Below are positions 1-8,237 of a stretch of DNA of 64,000 bases, one piece after another (the first letter of the stretch is position 1; each line of letters opens with the position of its first letter). Source of the DNA: Iodobacter sp. BJB302 (GTDB lineage Bacteria; Pseudomonadota; Gammaproteobacteria; Burkholderiales; Chitinibacteraceae); NCBI RefSeq assembly GCF_002735645.1, contig NZ_PDZG01000008.1, forward strand, positions 34,514 through 98,513. Direction: 5' to 3'. Below the pieces are notes generated by a model. It searched no databases, was not told the DNA's origin, and saw only the letters and a list, made by a program, of their open reading frames with translations. Both the position numbers and the translations under genes were made by a program.

Positions 1-651
1 CGCCGCCATCGCCGCACCTTCAATCGCTAAGAAGAACCAAATCGCAAATGGAATCGCTGCAAACATACCGCTATAGGATGCGCTGCTGAATTGATCCGCC
101 CCCGACCAGCCATGGGCCACAAAATTGCTCCACGCAAAGCCGGGAGCGACCACGCCCATAAACACAAGCAGTTCTAAAATCGCCAAAATGGTAACGCAAA
201 GCTCGAAAGTGGCAGCGATCGTTACCCCGATTACATTAAGAAACATAAACACCAGATACGCCCCAAGTGCAGCGTGCTTGGGATCCAAGCCTGGAAATTG
301 CACACCCAGATAGGCCCCAATCGCCAGCGCAATAGCAGGCGGGGCAAACACAAATTCGATCAGGGTGGCCATGCCGGCGATATAACCCCCGGTAGGGCCA
401 AAGGCGCGCCGAGCATAGGCAAAGGGGCCGCCCGCATGGGGAATGGATGTGGTCAGCTCGGTGTAGCTAAAAATAAAAGTGGTATACATGGCCGCAATCA
501 CCAGCGAGGTGATCATAAAGCCCAGCGTGCCCGCCTTATCCCAACCATAGCTCCAGCCAAAATACTCGCCCGAAATCACCAAACCCACCGCAATTCCCCA
601 GAGGTGGATGGTTTTGAGCGAGCGTTTAAGCTCCCGTTTAACTTCTGCCAT
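1..651 (-). CDS. eat: Ethanolamine-type APC amino acid permease, N-terminal part (runs off the left edge)
   Basis: This is the first 217 codons of an inner-membrane APC-superfamily transporter, read from the ATG at 651 (MAEVKRELKRSLKTIHLWGI). The visible part carries successive hydrophobic segments and the APC signature around SGEYFGWSYGWDKAG, followed by TSIPHAGGPFAYARRAFGPTGG. This pattern matches the ethanolamine permease branch, which imports ethanolamine or related amines by proton or cation symport. The rest lies outside the window, so completeness cannot be judged. The GGAAAC just upstream of the ATG is a weak ribosome binding site. No ethanolamine ammonia-lyase gene is visible, so the substrate is inferred from family resemblance only. 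It could be another APC amine or amino acid permease. Confidence 0.8.
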   Translation of the reverse strand, partial: MAEVKRELKRSLKTIHLWGIAVGLVISGEYFGWSYGWDKAGTLGFMITSLVIAAMYTTFIFSYTELTTSIPHAGGPFAYARRAFGPTGGYIAGMATLIEFVFAPPAIALAIGAYLGVQFPGLDPKHAALGAYLVFMFLNVIGVTIAATFELCVTILAILELLVFMGVVAPGFAWSNFVAHGWSGADQFSSASYSGMFAAIPFAIWFFLAIEGAAMAA

Positions 652-926
652 GATGTTTCCTTTATTAAAAAGTGAAAGCACACGCATACAGAAAAGATTG
701 AATGAAAGGCTGGATGTCAGTTTATGACTAGGGAATTTACTGCGACAACTACTATCGTTTTAGCTTATTTATTACTATTGCTTACACTTATCTTTGCGCG
801 ATGCAGCAATAGTCTTTCAAAGTGGGGATGGGGATGGGAATAGCAGCCTTCTATGCACATCAAGTTAAGCAAACTAACTTTTGTAGGCTGGGTAAAACCC
901 GCCGGACTTTGGCATGAAATACTAGT

Positions 927-1003
927 AAAACCCACATTTTGAATCGCGGAGGGGCCAGAGGACGCAGAGTTTCACGGAGCAAAACCAGGCTTAAATTAAG
1001 TTG
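927..1003 (+). repeat. Partial copy of the CACGGAG-type inverted-repeat element
   Basis: The stretch starts with AAACCCACATTTTGAATCGC and continues with GGACGCAGAGTTTCACGGAGCAAAAC split by a few bases. This parallels the left halves of the elements at 8036 and 26037 (AAACCCAAATCTTGAACCAC, then CACGGAG blocks). The right half is missing and the long GC-rich repeat follows about 65 bases later. It is a degenerate, one-sided copy. Confidence 0.5.
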
Positions 1004-1066
1004 TTTTGTAAGTTTTAAGTATTTTAAACCTTTGAAATTTGAACTCGTATCGCAGCGAGTGGCACG

Positions 1067-1296
1067 GGGCTTAAATCCCCCCTTGAAACACGCCGGAGCG
1101 AGGAACAAGCGGGGCGGGGTTTCGGCGAGGATGTTTGAGCGAAGCGAGTCCCGCAGCCGCCGACTCGATTGTCCGCAGCGCAGGGGCCTTCGTGTTTCGT
1201 GGGGTGGCCTTCTTTCGCTTCCTTTCTTGGCCACACAAGAAAGGAAGGTCCAGCGGGACGCCCGCACCTGAATCAACGTGCCGAAGGCACTAAAAA
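1067..1296 (+). repeat. Dispersed ~230-bp GC-rich intergenic repeat, copy A
   Basis: This stretch matches 6625-6860 in the same orientation over almost its whole length. Shared blocks include CTTGAAACACGCC, GCGAGGAACAAGCGGGGCGG, GACTCGATTGTCCGCAGCG, TTCGTGTTTCGTGGGG, CTTCCTTTCTTGGCC, CAAGAAAGGAAG and ATCAACGTGCCGAAGGCACT. The last block contains a GTGCCGAAGGCAC hairpin. Copies differ by small indels and substitutions. No transposase or terminal repeat is seen, so the nature of the element is unknown. Confidence 0.85.
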
Positions 1297-1338
1297 GATG
1301 ATCTCTGCGTAACATCAGTTCTTAAATAAAAAACCACC

Positions 1339-2310
1339 TCAACGCGGTAAATCACCCAGCACGATTCTAGGGAGTAGCCATGGTGCGGCGTTGGCCAGCA
1401 CGGGCAGGTAACGCTCTTGCATCAGGGCGATGCTGTCGTCTGCAAGCAGCTCGGGCAGGTTGCCAAGCTCACCACTTCTGGCAAGCAGCGTCAGCTCGCG
1501 GGTGAATTCGCCCTCAGGCACGGGCAGGCATTGCACTTCGCCCGTTTTAATCCCGCCTTGCAAGAGGCAAAGCGGCGTGGTCAGCGCCCAGCCCAAGCCT
1601 GCTTTAACCATTTGCAAAATGGCGTAGGAATTATCCAGCTCCATCCGTAATGGCGGATGAATGCTCCACTCCTGCAGCTTGTTTTCTATGGTGCGGCCAA
1701 TCACGGTGGAGGGGTTGTAGCGGATAAAATCCAGTGCTGCGGCAAGGGTTCGCAGGCTGCTGACCGGCCCTTTAAAATCCAGCGGCAGCACTAGAATAAA
1801 AGGTTCACGCAGCAGGCGGCGACGAAAAAGCTCGGGGTGATTGGGTACGGCATCATCAGACAAAATAATATCCACCCGGCGGTTAAGCAGGGCATCGGCA
1901 TGCTGATGCGACTGGCCGGTGACCATAGACCAGTGCGCGGTGCGGCGCTTAATTGCAGCCACCAATTCTTTACCCACGCTGATGGCCAGGGAATCGACCA
2001 AGGCAATTCGCACATGTTTCAGCGGCGTGGCTTCCTGGCGGCGAAATTCTAAACTCACACGGCGGGCATCGCCCAATAATCGATCGGCCTGCTCGTAAAA
2101 CTTACGCCCCAAGGGGGTGAGCATAGGCGGGCGTTGCGAGCGATCCAGCAGTTGCACATGCAATTGCGCTTCTAAATTGGCGATGCTTTGTGAAACAGAC
2201 GATTGCGTCATGCCAAGGCGCTGCCCAGCAGCGGTCATCCCCCCCGCCTCCACAATTGCGGCAAATACTTCTAGGCTTTTCAGATCAAAACCAATCGGGC
2301 TTGCGACCAT
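1339..2310 (-). CDS. LysR-family transcriptional regulator
   Basis: A 323-residue LysR-type regulator of normal family length. The N-terminal winged helix-turn-helix spans about residues 12-75 (LKSLEVFAAIVEAGGMTAAG, then TQSSVSQSIANLE and LTPLGRKFYEQA). A substrate-binding-like effector domain makes up the remainder. The start at 2310 is supported by AGAGGA about six bases upstream. LysR proteins usually control a divergent neighbour, but here hemF lies upstream on the same strand and the repeat-filled gap plus a permease lie downstream. The target and ligand cannot be named. Control of the permease is possible but only a guess. Confidence 0.9.
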   Translation of the reverse strand: MVASPIGFDLKSLEVFAAIVEAGGMTAAGQRLGMTQSSVSQSIANLEAQLHVQLLDRSQRPPMLTPLGRKFYEQADRLLGDARRVSLEFRRQEATPLKHVRIALVDSLAISVGKELVAAIKRRTAHWSMVTGQSHQHADALLNRRVDIILSDDAVPNHPELFRRRLLREPFILVLPLDFKGPVSSLRTLAAALDFIRYNPSTVIGRTIENKLQEWSIHPPLRMELDNSYAILQMVKAGLGWALTTPLCLLQGGIKTGEVQCLPVPEGEFTRELTLLARSGELGNLPELLADDSIALMQERYLPVLANAAPWLLPRIVLGDLPR

Positions 2311-2437
2311 GAGATTCCTCTTAAGGGATCAAAGCAGTACTTAAAATCCATAACGCAGGAAGGGCTAAAGCCGCTCCTGCGAAACACATCATGCCCTTTG
2401 AGTTGATCAGGTTTAGATACCTACTTACCCGCCAGCA

Positions 2438-3352
2438 TCAATCAGTAACCATTACACCCAACCAATCCCGATCACACAAGAAATCGCTGTATAAACGCGC
2501 TTCAGGCGTGCCTGCTTCGGGGTGGTAATCGTAGCGCCAGTTCACCACCGGTGGCATAGACATCAGGATGGATTCAGTACGACCACCCGATTGCAGGCCA
2601 AACAGCGTACCGCGATCGAACACCAGATTAAATTCTACATAACGGCCACGGCGGAATGATTGCCAGTCGCGCTCGCGCTGGCCGTATTCGGCGTCTTCGT
2701 GGCGCTCCACAATTGGCACATAGGCGGGTAAAAAGGCATTACCCACGCTCTGCATCATGGCAAAGCTGGCTTCAAAACCGGCGGCATTGTAATCGTCAAA
2801 GAAAATACCGCCGATACCCCGCGGCTCGTTGCGGTGCTTCAGGTGGAAATAGCGATCGCACCAGGCTTTGAATTCCGGATACAGCGCCGCGCCAAAGGGA
2901 TCGAGCGCATCTTTACAGGCTTGATGGAAATGCACCGCATCTGCTTCCAGGCCGTAATAGGGGGTAAGATCCATGCCGCCGCCAAACCACCACACATCCT
3001 GCTCGCCAGCCTTGTGCGCGCGAAACAGGCGCACATTCATATGCACGGTGGGGATATAGGGATTACGCGGGTGCAAAACCAAGGACACGCCCATCGCTTC
3101 AAAAGCGCGCCCGGCTAATTCCGGGCGTCCGGCGCTTGCTGACGGCGGCAGGGCATGGCCCATCACATGCGAGAAATTCACCCCGCCACGCTCAAACAGA
3201 TTGCCGCCTTCAATCACCCGCGTCATGCCACCGCCACCGCCCTCTCTTTCCCACTGATCGGTATGAAAAACAGATCCGTCGAGCTGCTCTAAGGTGGCGA
3301 CAATATTTTGTTGCAGGCTCAGGAGGTAATCTTTAACGGCAGTTGAATTCAT
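2438..3352 (-). CDS. hemF: Oxygen-dependent coproporphyrinogen III oxidase
   Basis: Cytoplasmic haem-biosynthesis enzyme that oxidatively decarboxylates coproporphyrinogen III to protoporphyrinogen IX using O2. It is 304 residues, the usual length. The family signature [20 protein letters not shown] is near residue 120, with [12 protein letters not shown] and [31 protein letters not shown] further on (read as separate blocks). A good ribosome binding site (AGGA, seven bases) precedes the ATG at 3352. It follows panD on the same strand, but the hairpin at 3368-3395 separates them, so it is probably transcribed on its own. Confidence 0.97.
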   Translation of the reverse strand: MNSTAVKDYLLSLQQNIVATLEQLDGSVFHTDQWEREGGGGGMTRVIEGGNLFERGGVNFSHVMGHALPPSASAGRPELAGRAFEAMGVSLVLHPRNPYIPTVHMNVRLFRAHKAGEQDVWWFGGGMDLTPYYGLEADAVHFHQACKDALDPFGAALYPEFKAWCDRYFHLKHRNEPRGIGGIFFDDYNAAGFEASFAMMQSVGNAFLPAYVPIVERHEDAEYGQRERDWQSFRRGRYVEFNLVFDRGTLFGLQSGGRTESILMSMPPVVNWRYDYHPEAGTPEARLYSDFLCDRDWLGVMVTD

Positions 3353-3367
3353 TAAAAATCCTAGTCA

Positions 3368-3395
3368 AGAAAAAGGCTGCCGAAAAAGGCAGCCT
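3368..3395 (-). terminator. Rho-independent terminator after panD
   Basis: A hairpin of AGGCTGCC and GGCAGCCT around a six-base loop, followed on the minus strand by TTTTTC. It sits 28 bases past the panD stop and just before the hemF start. Confidence 0.8.
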
Positions 3396-3422
3396 GTATA
3401 GAGTGTTACAGCAGGGTGTTCA

Positions 3423-3803
3423 TTAAGCAGCTTGCACAGGGGCGTGGTGCTTAATTTCTTTGATTCGGTTGTCACCATCCACAAACACCAGCGCGGGATG
3501 GAAAGCAGCGATTTCTGCTTCTTCAAAATTAGCGAAAGTGGCAATAATCAGCAGATCACCCACCGCAGCACGGCGTGCTGCCGAGCCATTCACCGAAATA
3601 ATTCCCGAACCACGCTCGGCCTTAATGGCGTAGGTAGAGAAACGCTCGCCGTTATCCACATTCCAGATATGAATCTGTTCGTGTTCAAGGATATTAGCGG
3701 CTTCAAGCAGATTTTCATCAATGGCACACGAGCCTTCGTAATGCAGCTCAGAGTGTGTGGTAGTACAGCGATGAATTTTCGATTTAAGCAGAGAACGTTG
3801 CAT
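3423..3803 (-). CDS. panD: Aspartate 1-decarboxylase proenzyme
   Basis: Pyruvoyl enzyme that makes beta-alanine from L-aspartate for pantothenate synthesis. It is 126 residues, the standard length. The self-cleavage site is visible as Gly24-Ser25 (HYEGSCAID); cleavage would give the short beta chain and the pyruvoyl-bearing alpha chain. Conserved [22 protein letters not shown] follows as two adjacent blocks. GGAG lies upstream of the ATG at 3803, and TATAAT on the minus strand near 3854-3859 is a likely -10 box. It is unlinked to panB-panC, which lie about 27 kb away in this window and would use its product. Confidence 0.96.
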   Translation of the reverse strand: MQRSLLKSKIHRCTTTHSELHYEGSCAIDENLLEAANILEHEQIHIWNVDNGERFSTYAIKAERGSGIISVNGSAARRAAVGDLLIIATFANFEEAEIAAFHPALVFVDGDNRIKEIKHHAPVQAA

Positions 3804-3964
3804 GGTGTTTCTCCAGCCCGTTTCTGGGCAGGGCTATTTCAGAAGGGATCAGATTATAATCCCAGAAACGCTGCTTGGACAGGATAAATAAGCCAAAGAG
3901 CCCCTCATTTGACGCAGCGCAGCAAATAAAAATCAGCCCGCTATTCAGTCAAAATCAAGCTTTA

Positions 3965-4516
3965 TCAGCCACGGTAAATAAAGCAGCCATCCAGCAGAAA
4001 CTCACCCGCGGCCACCCTGGCATCAGGCGATACACGGTCAAAATTAAGCTGCTGACCATCTACCACTACCCATGCAGGGATCGGTTTTTGCTGATAGCTG
4101 CCAATCACTTCAACAGCCCGCTGAATATTTGCCGGGGTTTTAACGGCCAGCGGCGCCGGGCTGGGCTGCACGGGAGCAATATCAGCCTCCTTAGGAGCGG
4201 CGGCGGCTTCAATTTCAGCGGCTTGCAGCGGCAAATTACGTAAATACAGATTAAATGCAAACTGCGGCAGGATCAGGCGGCGAACTTTTTTCTCGTCATC
4301 AATAATGCAGCAGACACCAAATTCTGCATCGCACTTAGGGCAACGGGCCTTTGCAGCAATCGCAATATGATTTTCTACCAAACGCGCAATGCCATACATA
4401 TCATTGGCTTGCAGCATTTCCCCGCAGCTCACACAAGGCTTGGAGAACTGGCGCACCTGCGAGCCATTTTTAAACTTCAAAGGCAGACATTGCTTAAGGC
4501 GTTGATTAGGCAGCAT
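3965..4516 (-). CDS. Uncharacterised zinc-ribbon-like protein
   Basis: A 183-residue protein not assigned to a known function. Two CxxC pairs, Cys28/Cys31 (PCVSCGEML) and Cys59/Cys62 (RCPKCDAEF), form a likely zinc-binding site about 28 residues apart, with an extra Cys-Cys just after. A hydrophobic/basic stretch follows, then an Ala/Pro-rich linker (about residues 100-130) and a C-terminal segment. There is no signal peptide or clear membrane helix. It lies about 90 bases downstream of the RNB RNase on the same strand and may be co-transcribed with it. An RNA or DNA role is possible but rests only on the zinc knuckle and the neighbour. Confidence 0.7.
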   Translation of the reverse strand: MLPNQRLKQCLPLKFKNGSQVRQFSKPCVSCGEMLQANDMYGIARLVENHIAIAAKARCPKCDAEFGVCCIIDDEKKVRRLILPQFAFNLYLRNLPLQAAEIEAAAAPKEADIAPVQPSPAPLAVKTPANIQRAVEVIGSYQQKPIPAWVVVDGQQLNFDRVSPDARVAAGEFLLDGCFIYRG

Positions 4517-4606
4517 TTATATCCATCATTGTTTGTTAAATAATTGAGGGAGTGGGAGCAACACAGAGGAGTAATCCCCTGCTTCCCATTCCCTGCTCCC
4601 GGCCTT

Positions 4607-6475
4607 TTAAATTGTCGCCATGCGTGTTTCAAGCACAAGCTCAAGCAAATCAATTTTCATCACTTGCAGACTGACCGTTGTACCGGCTGGTAGTTCCGGA
4701 ATACCTGCACGCATCACCAAGGGCATACCATCCACACGAACCAGATTTTCTTTGATCACCACCGCAGTAATTTCACGTTTGTTTTCCTGCAGCAACCAGC
4801 GCAAGCACCAGTACCTTTCCATCTTATCTTGTAATTCAGCGTAGGCGGCGTAGGCAGTGTCGAAACTTCCGATAATCGAATAAAGCTCAGCGTCATTTTT
4901 TTGAAAGCGCGGCTTGGTGTTACCAATCAGCGCCAGTAACTGCAGCTGATTCACATAATCCACCGCACGGCGCAATGGTGAAGAAGCCCATGAATAGCAT
5001 TCCACACCCAGGCCAATATGCGGGCCTGCCTGCGTGGTTAAACGCACACGGCCACCATTCTGGCCGCGATAAATACCTGCCACCTGGCCCTGCATCAAAT
5101 CCTTGCCCCATGTGCTGTTAGCCAGAATCATCAGCTCGGCCACCAGCTTATCCATCGGCGCGCCACGTTTACGCGGCACAATGCGCACACGTTTTTCACC
5201 ATCAACCTGATCAATATAGAAGCTGTAATCAATCTTCAGCGGTGCAGTCGGGTCAGCTTTACCACGGCGGCCTTCTAATGCACCTGCAAAGTGCCATAAG
5301 AAAGTGATTTCTTCTTTCCAAGGGAAATCAGGGGCGTCGTCCTTACCTGCCGTGTTTTCATTAAACACCGGCTCCAGCTGCTCATGACGCAAGTTGGCAG
5401 CAATCGGCACCATTTCTACGACACTGCGATGCGAAAGCACATCAAAGCCCTGCGACAGCTCTAAATACATACTCAGTGCCGGGCAGGTTTTGCCTTCTTG
5501 CAGGGTAAATACTTCAACCACATCGTTGGGCAACATGGTGATCTTGTCGCCGGGCATATACACGGTAGACAAGCGGTCCAGAATAATTTTATCGACATCA
5601 GACCCTGCCGCAATGCCCAGAGCAGGCGCGGCAATATGGATACCTACCTGCCAATTGCCATTGGGCAGACGCTTCAGGCTGAAGGCATCATCAATTTCTG
5701 TGGTTGTGGAATCATCAATACTAAAAGCTTGTACATCGGCCAGCGGTAAATCGCCAGGGCATGTAACAGGCTCGGTTGGCGCAAAGCCACGGCCCTTAGG
5801 GAAGGATTCAGCCAGGAAACCATCCAGCAGATAATCGCCCACATCGGGAATAGCGCCGATTTTTTCCATTAAACGCAGGGTAGACATCTGCATGGCGTCT
5901 GCAGCGGCAGCCAGTGTTTTCCACTCAAGGGTGTTTTTATCCGGGCGGTGCAGTAATTTACTGGCGAGGGGGACAAATGACTCAGGCAACACGCCAGCCT
6001 GCAGCTCGGCTTGCCAGATCGCCATTTGTTCGGCTTCTTTTTTCTTTTTCTCAAGCCCGGCTAAAGCGGCTTTCAGATTTTCTTCAGGCGCGGCTTTGTA
6101 ATGGCCGCGGCCTTTACGGTAAAAATACATCGGTGCGCCGTGCAAACGGATCAGCGCGGCAGCCTGTTGCTGTACCGAAGGATTGGCACCGAAGTATTCG
6201 GCGGCAATCGTATTAAATGCAAATTCCTCTGCGCCACAGCATTCCCAAAGGAAATCGATATCAATTTCATCCGCCGCAGCCTGTGCCGCTTTCAGGAAAT
6301 CATCCAAGCTAATCCGCTCAAAGCGCAGCAGCACATTGGCCGCTTTTACTTTAAAACGTTTACCACGCGCATCTTCAAGCATCAGGCTTGCAGCCTGCTC
6401 TTCCTTGATCGTGGCTACCTTGAAATTACCATCTTCCTCAAAAAAAACATTCATTCTCAAGCCGCCAGCATTCAT
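4607..6475 (-). CDS. RNB-domain (RNase II/R family) exoribonuclease
   Basis: A 622-residue protein of the RNase II/RNB family, predicted to degrade RNA 3'-5' in the cytoplasm. The catalytic metal site is seen as AFSIDDSTTTEIDDAFSLKR near residue 250, the RNB hallmark of spaced aspartates. Also present are HIAAPALGIAAGSDVD and, later, ASSPLRRAVDYVNQLQLLAL. A C-terminal S1-like stretch closes the protein. It matches the shorter RNB proteins common in betaproteobacteria rather than full RNase R. The start is uncertain: ATG 6475 has no clear ribosome binding site, and the in-frame ATG at 6454 (MNVFFEEDGNFKVAT) looks more like the typical N-terminus. Confidence 0.88.
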   Translation of the reverse strand: MNAGGLRMNVFFEEDGNFKVATIKEEQAASLMLEDARGKRFKVKAANVLLRFERISLDDFLKAAQAAADEIDIDFLWECCGAEEFAFNTIAAEYFGANPSVQQQAAALIRLHGAPMYFYRKGRGHYKAAPEENLKAALAGLEKKKKEAEQMAIWQAELQAGVLPESFVPLASKLLHRPDKNTLEWKTLAAAADAMQMSTLRLMEKIGAIPDVGDYLLDGFLAESFPKGRGFAPTEPVTCPGDLPLADVQAFSIDDSTTTEIDDAFSLKRLPNGNWQVGIHIAAPALGIAAGSDVDKIILDRLSTVYMPGDKITMLPNDVVEVFTLQEGKTCPALSMYLELSQGFDVLSHRSVVEMVPIAANLRHEQLEPVFNENTAGKDDAPDFPWKEEITFLWHFAGALEGRRGKADPTAPLKIDYSFYIDQVDGEKRVRIVPRKRGAPMDKLVAELMILANSTWGKDLMQGQVAGIYRGQNGGRVRLTTQAGPHIGLGVECYSWASSPLRRAVDYVNQLQLLALIGNTKPRFQKNDAELYSIIGSFDTAYAAYAELQDKMERYWCLRWLLQENKREITAVVIKENLVRVDGMPLVMRAGIPELPAGTTVSLQVMKIDLLELVLETRMATI

Positions 6476-6922
6476 TTATTGATTTAGCCGGCCATTATAA
6501 CAAGGTCCGCCCTGTGTCGCTTGCTGGTGATCAGATTTGTAGGGCGGGCGAAATTCCATATGCACTAACCAGTTTTTTTAATTAGCAAACAGCGAAAAAA
6601 CGCAATAACCACACTCTCCGCATAGGGCTTAAAAGTCCCCTTGAAACACGCCGTAGCGAGGAACAAGCGGGGCGGGGTTTCGGCAAGGGAGCGAGGAACG
6701 AGCCAATCCCGCCCGCCGCCGACTCGATTGTCCGCAGCGAAGGGGCTTTCGTGTTTCGTGGGGCGGCCTTCTTTGCTTCCTTTCTTGGCCGTTCAAGAAA
6801 GGAAGTCCCCCGCGGGGATACCGCTCCAAAATCAACGTGCCGAAGGCACTAATAAAAAGTATTTTGACTTTGGTTAGGGCACATGAGGTGAAACCGGTGG
6901 ATTGCACCCTGCCCTTACCTCG
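6476..6922. other. Intergenic region between prfA and the RNB RNase gene, mostly the long dispersed repeat
   Basis: No gene is supported. Copy B of the GC-rich repeat occupies 6625-6860. The remaining ~150 bases next to the RNase gene include TGTAGGGCGGGCGAAATTCC, a short motif resembling TGTAGGGCGGGTTAGG near 21046. Confidence 0.6.
6625..6860 (+). repeat. Dispersed ~230-bp GC-rich intergenic repeat, copy B
   Basis: Second copy of the element at 1067-1296, in the same orientation. It keeps the same start (GGGCTTAAA, then CCCCTTGAAACACGCC) and end (ATCAACGTGCCGAAGGCACT). A segment near 6687 (GGGAGCGAGGAACGAGCC) differs from GGATGTTTGAGCGAAGCGAG in copy A, so there has been local rearrangement between GAGCGA repeats. 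Confidence 0.85.
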
Positions 6923-8005
6923 TTACTCCGCACCGCCCAATTGCGCCAGCAGCTCGGTCTGATGCTCGTTGACCAAGGCTTGCGTCAGGTCGTTCATATC
7001 GCCATCCATGATGTAATCAAGCTTATAAAGCGTCAGATTAATGCGGTGATCGGTCATGCGGCCCTGCGGGAAGTTGTAGGTGCGGATGCGCTCAGACCGG
7101 TCGCCGGAACCCACCAGCGATTTACGCTGCGCGGCTTCTACAGCGTGGCGTTCGCGGTCTTGTACGTCTTTAATACGGGCGGCCAGCACTGATAAGGCGC
7201 GGGCTTTGTTTTTGTGCTGGCTGCGATCGTCCTGGCATTCCACCACAATGCCGCTTGGGATATGCGTGACCCGCACAGCCGAATCGGTTTTGTTAATGTG
7301 CTGACCACCGGCACCGCTCGCGCGGAAAGTGTCGATACGTAAATCGGCAGGGTTGATGGTGATTTCTTCTGCCTCATCGGCTTCGGCCATGACCGCTACC
7401 GTACACGCCGAGGTATGGATCCGGCCCTGTGTTTCGGTGGCAGGCACGCGCTGTACCCGATGCGCGCCAGATTCAAATTTCAGCCATGAATAAGCGCCAA
7501 AACCCACGATGCGGGCAATAATTTCGCGGTAGCCGCCCAGATCAGATTCACTGGCCGATACCACCTCAACCTGCCAGCGATTACGCTCGGCAAAGCGGCT
7601 GTACATGCGGAATAAATCCCCTGCAAACAGCGCAGCTTCGTCCCCGCCCGTACCGGCACGGATTTCCAAAAAGATATTGCGCTCGTCGTTAGGATCTTTT
7701 GGCAGCAGTGCTTTTTGCAGCTCGATTTCTAAAGCCTCGATGCGCACTTTGCCTTCTTTGATTTCATCTTCGGCCATATCCTTCATATCAGGATCGCTGA
7801 GCATTTCTGCGGCGTCCCTCATATCGGCTTCAATCTGGATAAAGCGATGATAAAGAGCCACTACAGGCTCCAGCTCGGCGCGCTCTTTTGTCAGCTTGCG
7901 ATAAGTGCCCATATCCCGGGTGGCTTCTTCGGTCGCCAGTAAAGCGTCGACTTCTTCAAGGCGATCAGCAAGTTGCGCCAGTTTGGCTGCAATAGAAGGT
8001 TTCAT
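6923..8005 (-). CDS. prfA: Peptide chain release factor 1
   Basis: Class I release factor that recognises UAG/UAA and triggers peptidyl-tRNA hydrolysis on the ribosome. It is 360 residues, exactly the usual size. The stop-codon-reading PAT tripeptide is seen in [18 protein letters not shown]. The catalytic GGQ loop is seen in [23 protein letters not shown] precedes the ATG at 8005. It lies downstream of hemA on the same strand, the common hemA-prfA order, but here an inverted-repeat element (8036-8197) sits between them. No prmC/hemK gene follows; the RNB RNase comes next, after the GC-rich repeat. Confidence 0.98.
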   Translation of the reverse strand: MKPSIAAKLAQLADRLEEVDALLATEEATRDMGTYRKLTKERAELEPVVALYHRFIQIEADMRDAAEMLSDPDMKDMAEDEIKEGKVRIEALEIELQKALLPKDPNDERNIFLEIRAGTGGDEAALFAGDLFRMYSRFAERNRWQVEVVSASESDLGGYREIIARIVGFGAYSWLKFESGAHRVQRVPATETQGRIHTSACTVAVMAEADEAEEITINPADLRIDTFRASGAGGQHINKTDSAVRVTHIPSGIVVECQDDRSQHKNKARALSVLAARIKDVQDRERHAVEAAQRKSLVGSGDRSERIRTYNFPQGRMTDHRINLTLYKLDYIMDGDMNDLTQALVNEHQTELLAQLGGAE

Positions 8006-8035
8006 TTCAATTCCAAAGTATTTGTATTTAGGGCT

Positions 8036-8197
8036 TTAAAACCCAAATCTTGAACCACGGAGTAAAAGGAGAACACGGAGTCTCACGGAGAAAAACAAAA
8101 CCGGGAAAGATTAAGCTGCGGTAAAAAAGTGCTTAATTCACGTCAAGGTTTTCTCCGTGCGCTCTGTGTCCTCCGTGGTGCAAGATTTGGGTTTTAG
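8036..8197. repeat. CACGGAG-type inverted-repeat (MITE-like) element between hemA and prfA
   Basis: The outer arms are nearly perfect complements: TTAAAACCCAAATCTTGAAC then CACGGAG on the left, CTCCGTGG then TGCAAGATTTGGGTTTTAG on the right. Inside are further CACGGAG/CTCCGTG blocks (GAACACGGAGTCTCACGGAG and TTTTCTCCGTGCGCTCTGTG). The whole 162-base unit could fold into one long hairpin. The same ends recur at 26037-26280 and, degenerate, at 927 and 30167. Confidence 0.8.
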
Positions 8198-8237
8198 GTA
8201 CTGTTTTAATAATAATGATGGCTAGCTGGCAGCGCAG

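Larger units (their letters stand above)
652..1338. other. Intergenic region between the permease and the LysR gene, largely repeat-derived
   Basis: About 690 bases without a convincing gene. The first 270 bases are AT-rich and should hold the permease promoter. A partial copy of the CACGGAG-type element begins near 927, and a long GC-rich dispersed repeat fills 1067-1296. Open frames on both strands here are side effects of the repeat: they recur in the second copy near 6.6 kb and show no domain. Confidence 0.6.

Noticed and set aside
860..1315. Open frames on both strands (151, 110 and 70 codons) in the gap before the LysR gene
   Set aside because: They lie in a dispersed repeat, recur at 6629-6907 with indels, overlap one another on opposite strands and have no domain.
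4517..4606. Imperfect inverted repeat GGGAGTGGGAGCA / TGCTCCC between the zinc-ribbon and RNase genes as a terminator
   Set aside because: The pairing is interrupted and no T run follows closely; probably a purine-rich intergenic stretch.
6629..6907. Open frames of 92 and 78 codons downstream of prfA
   Set aside because: Products of copy B of the same repeat; no start signal and no conserved content.
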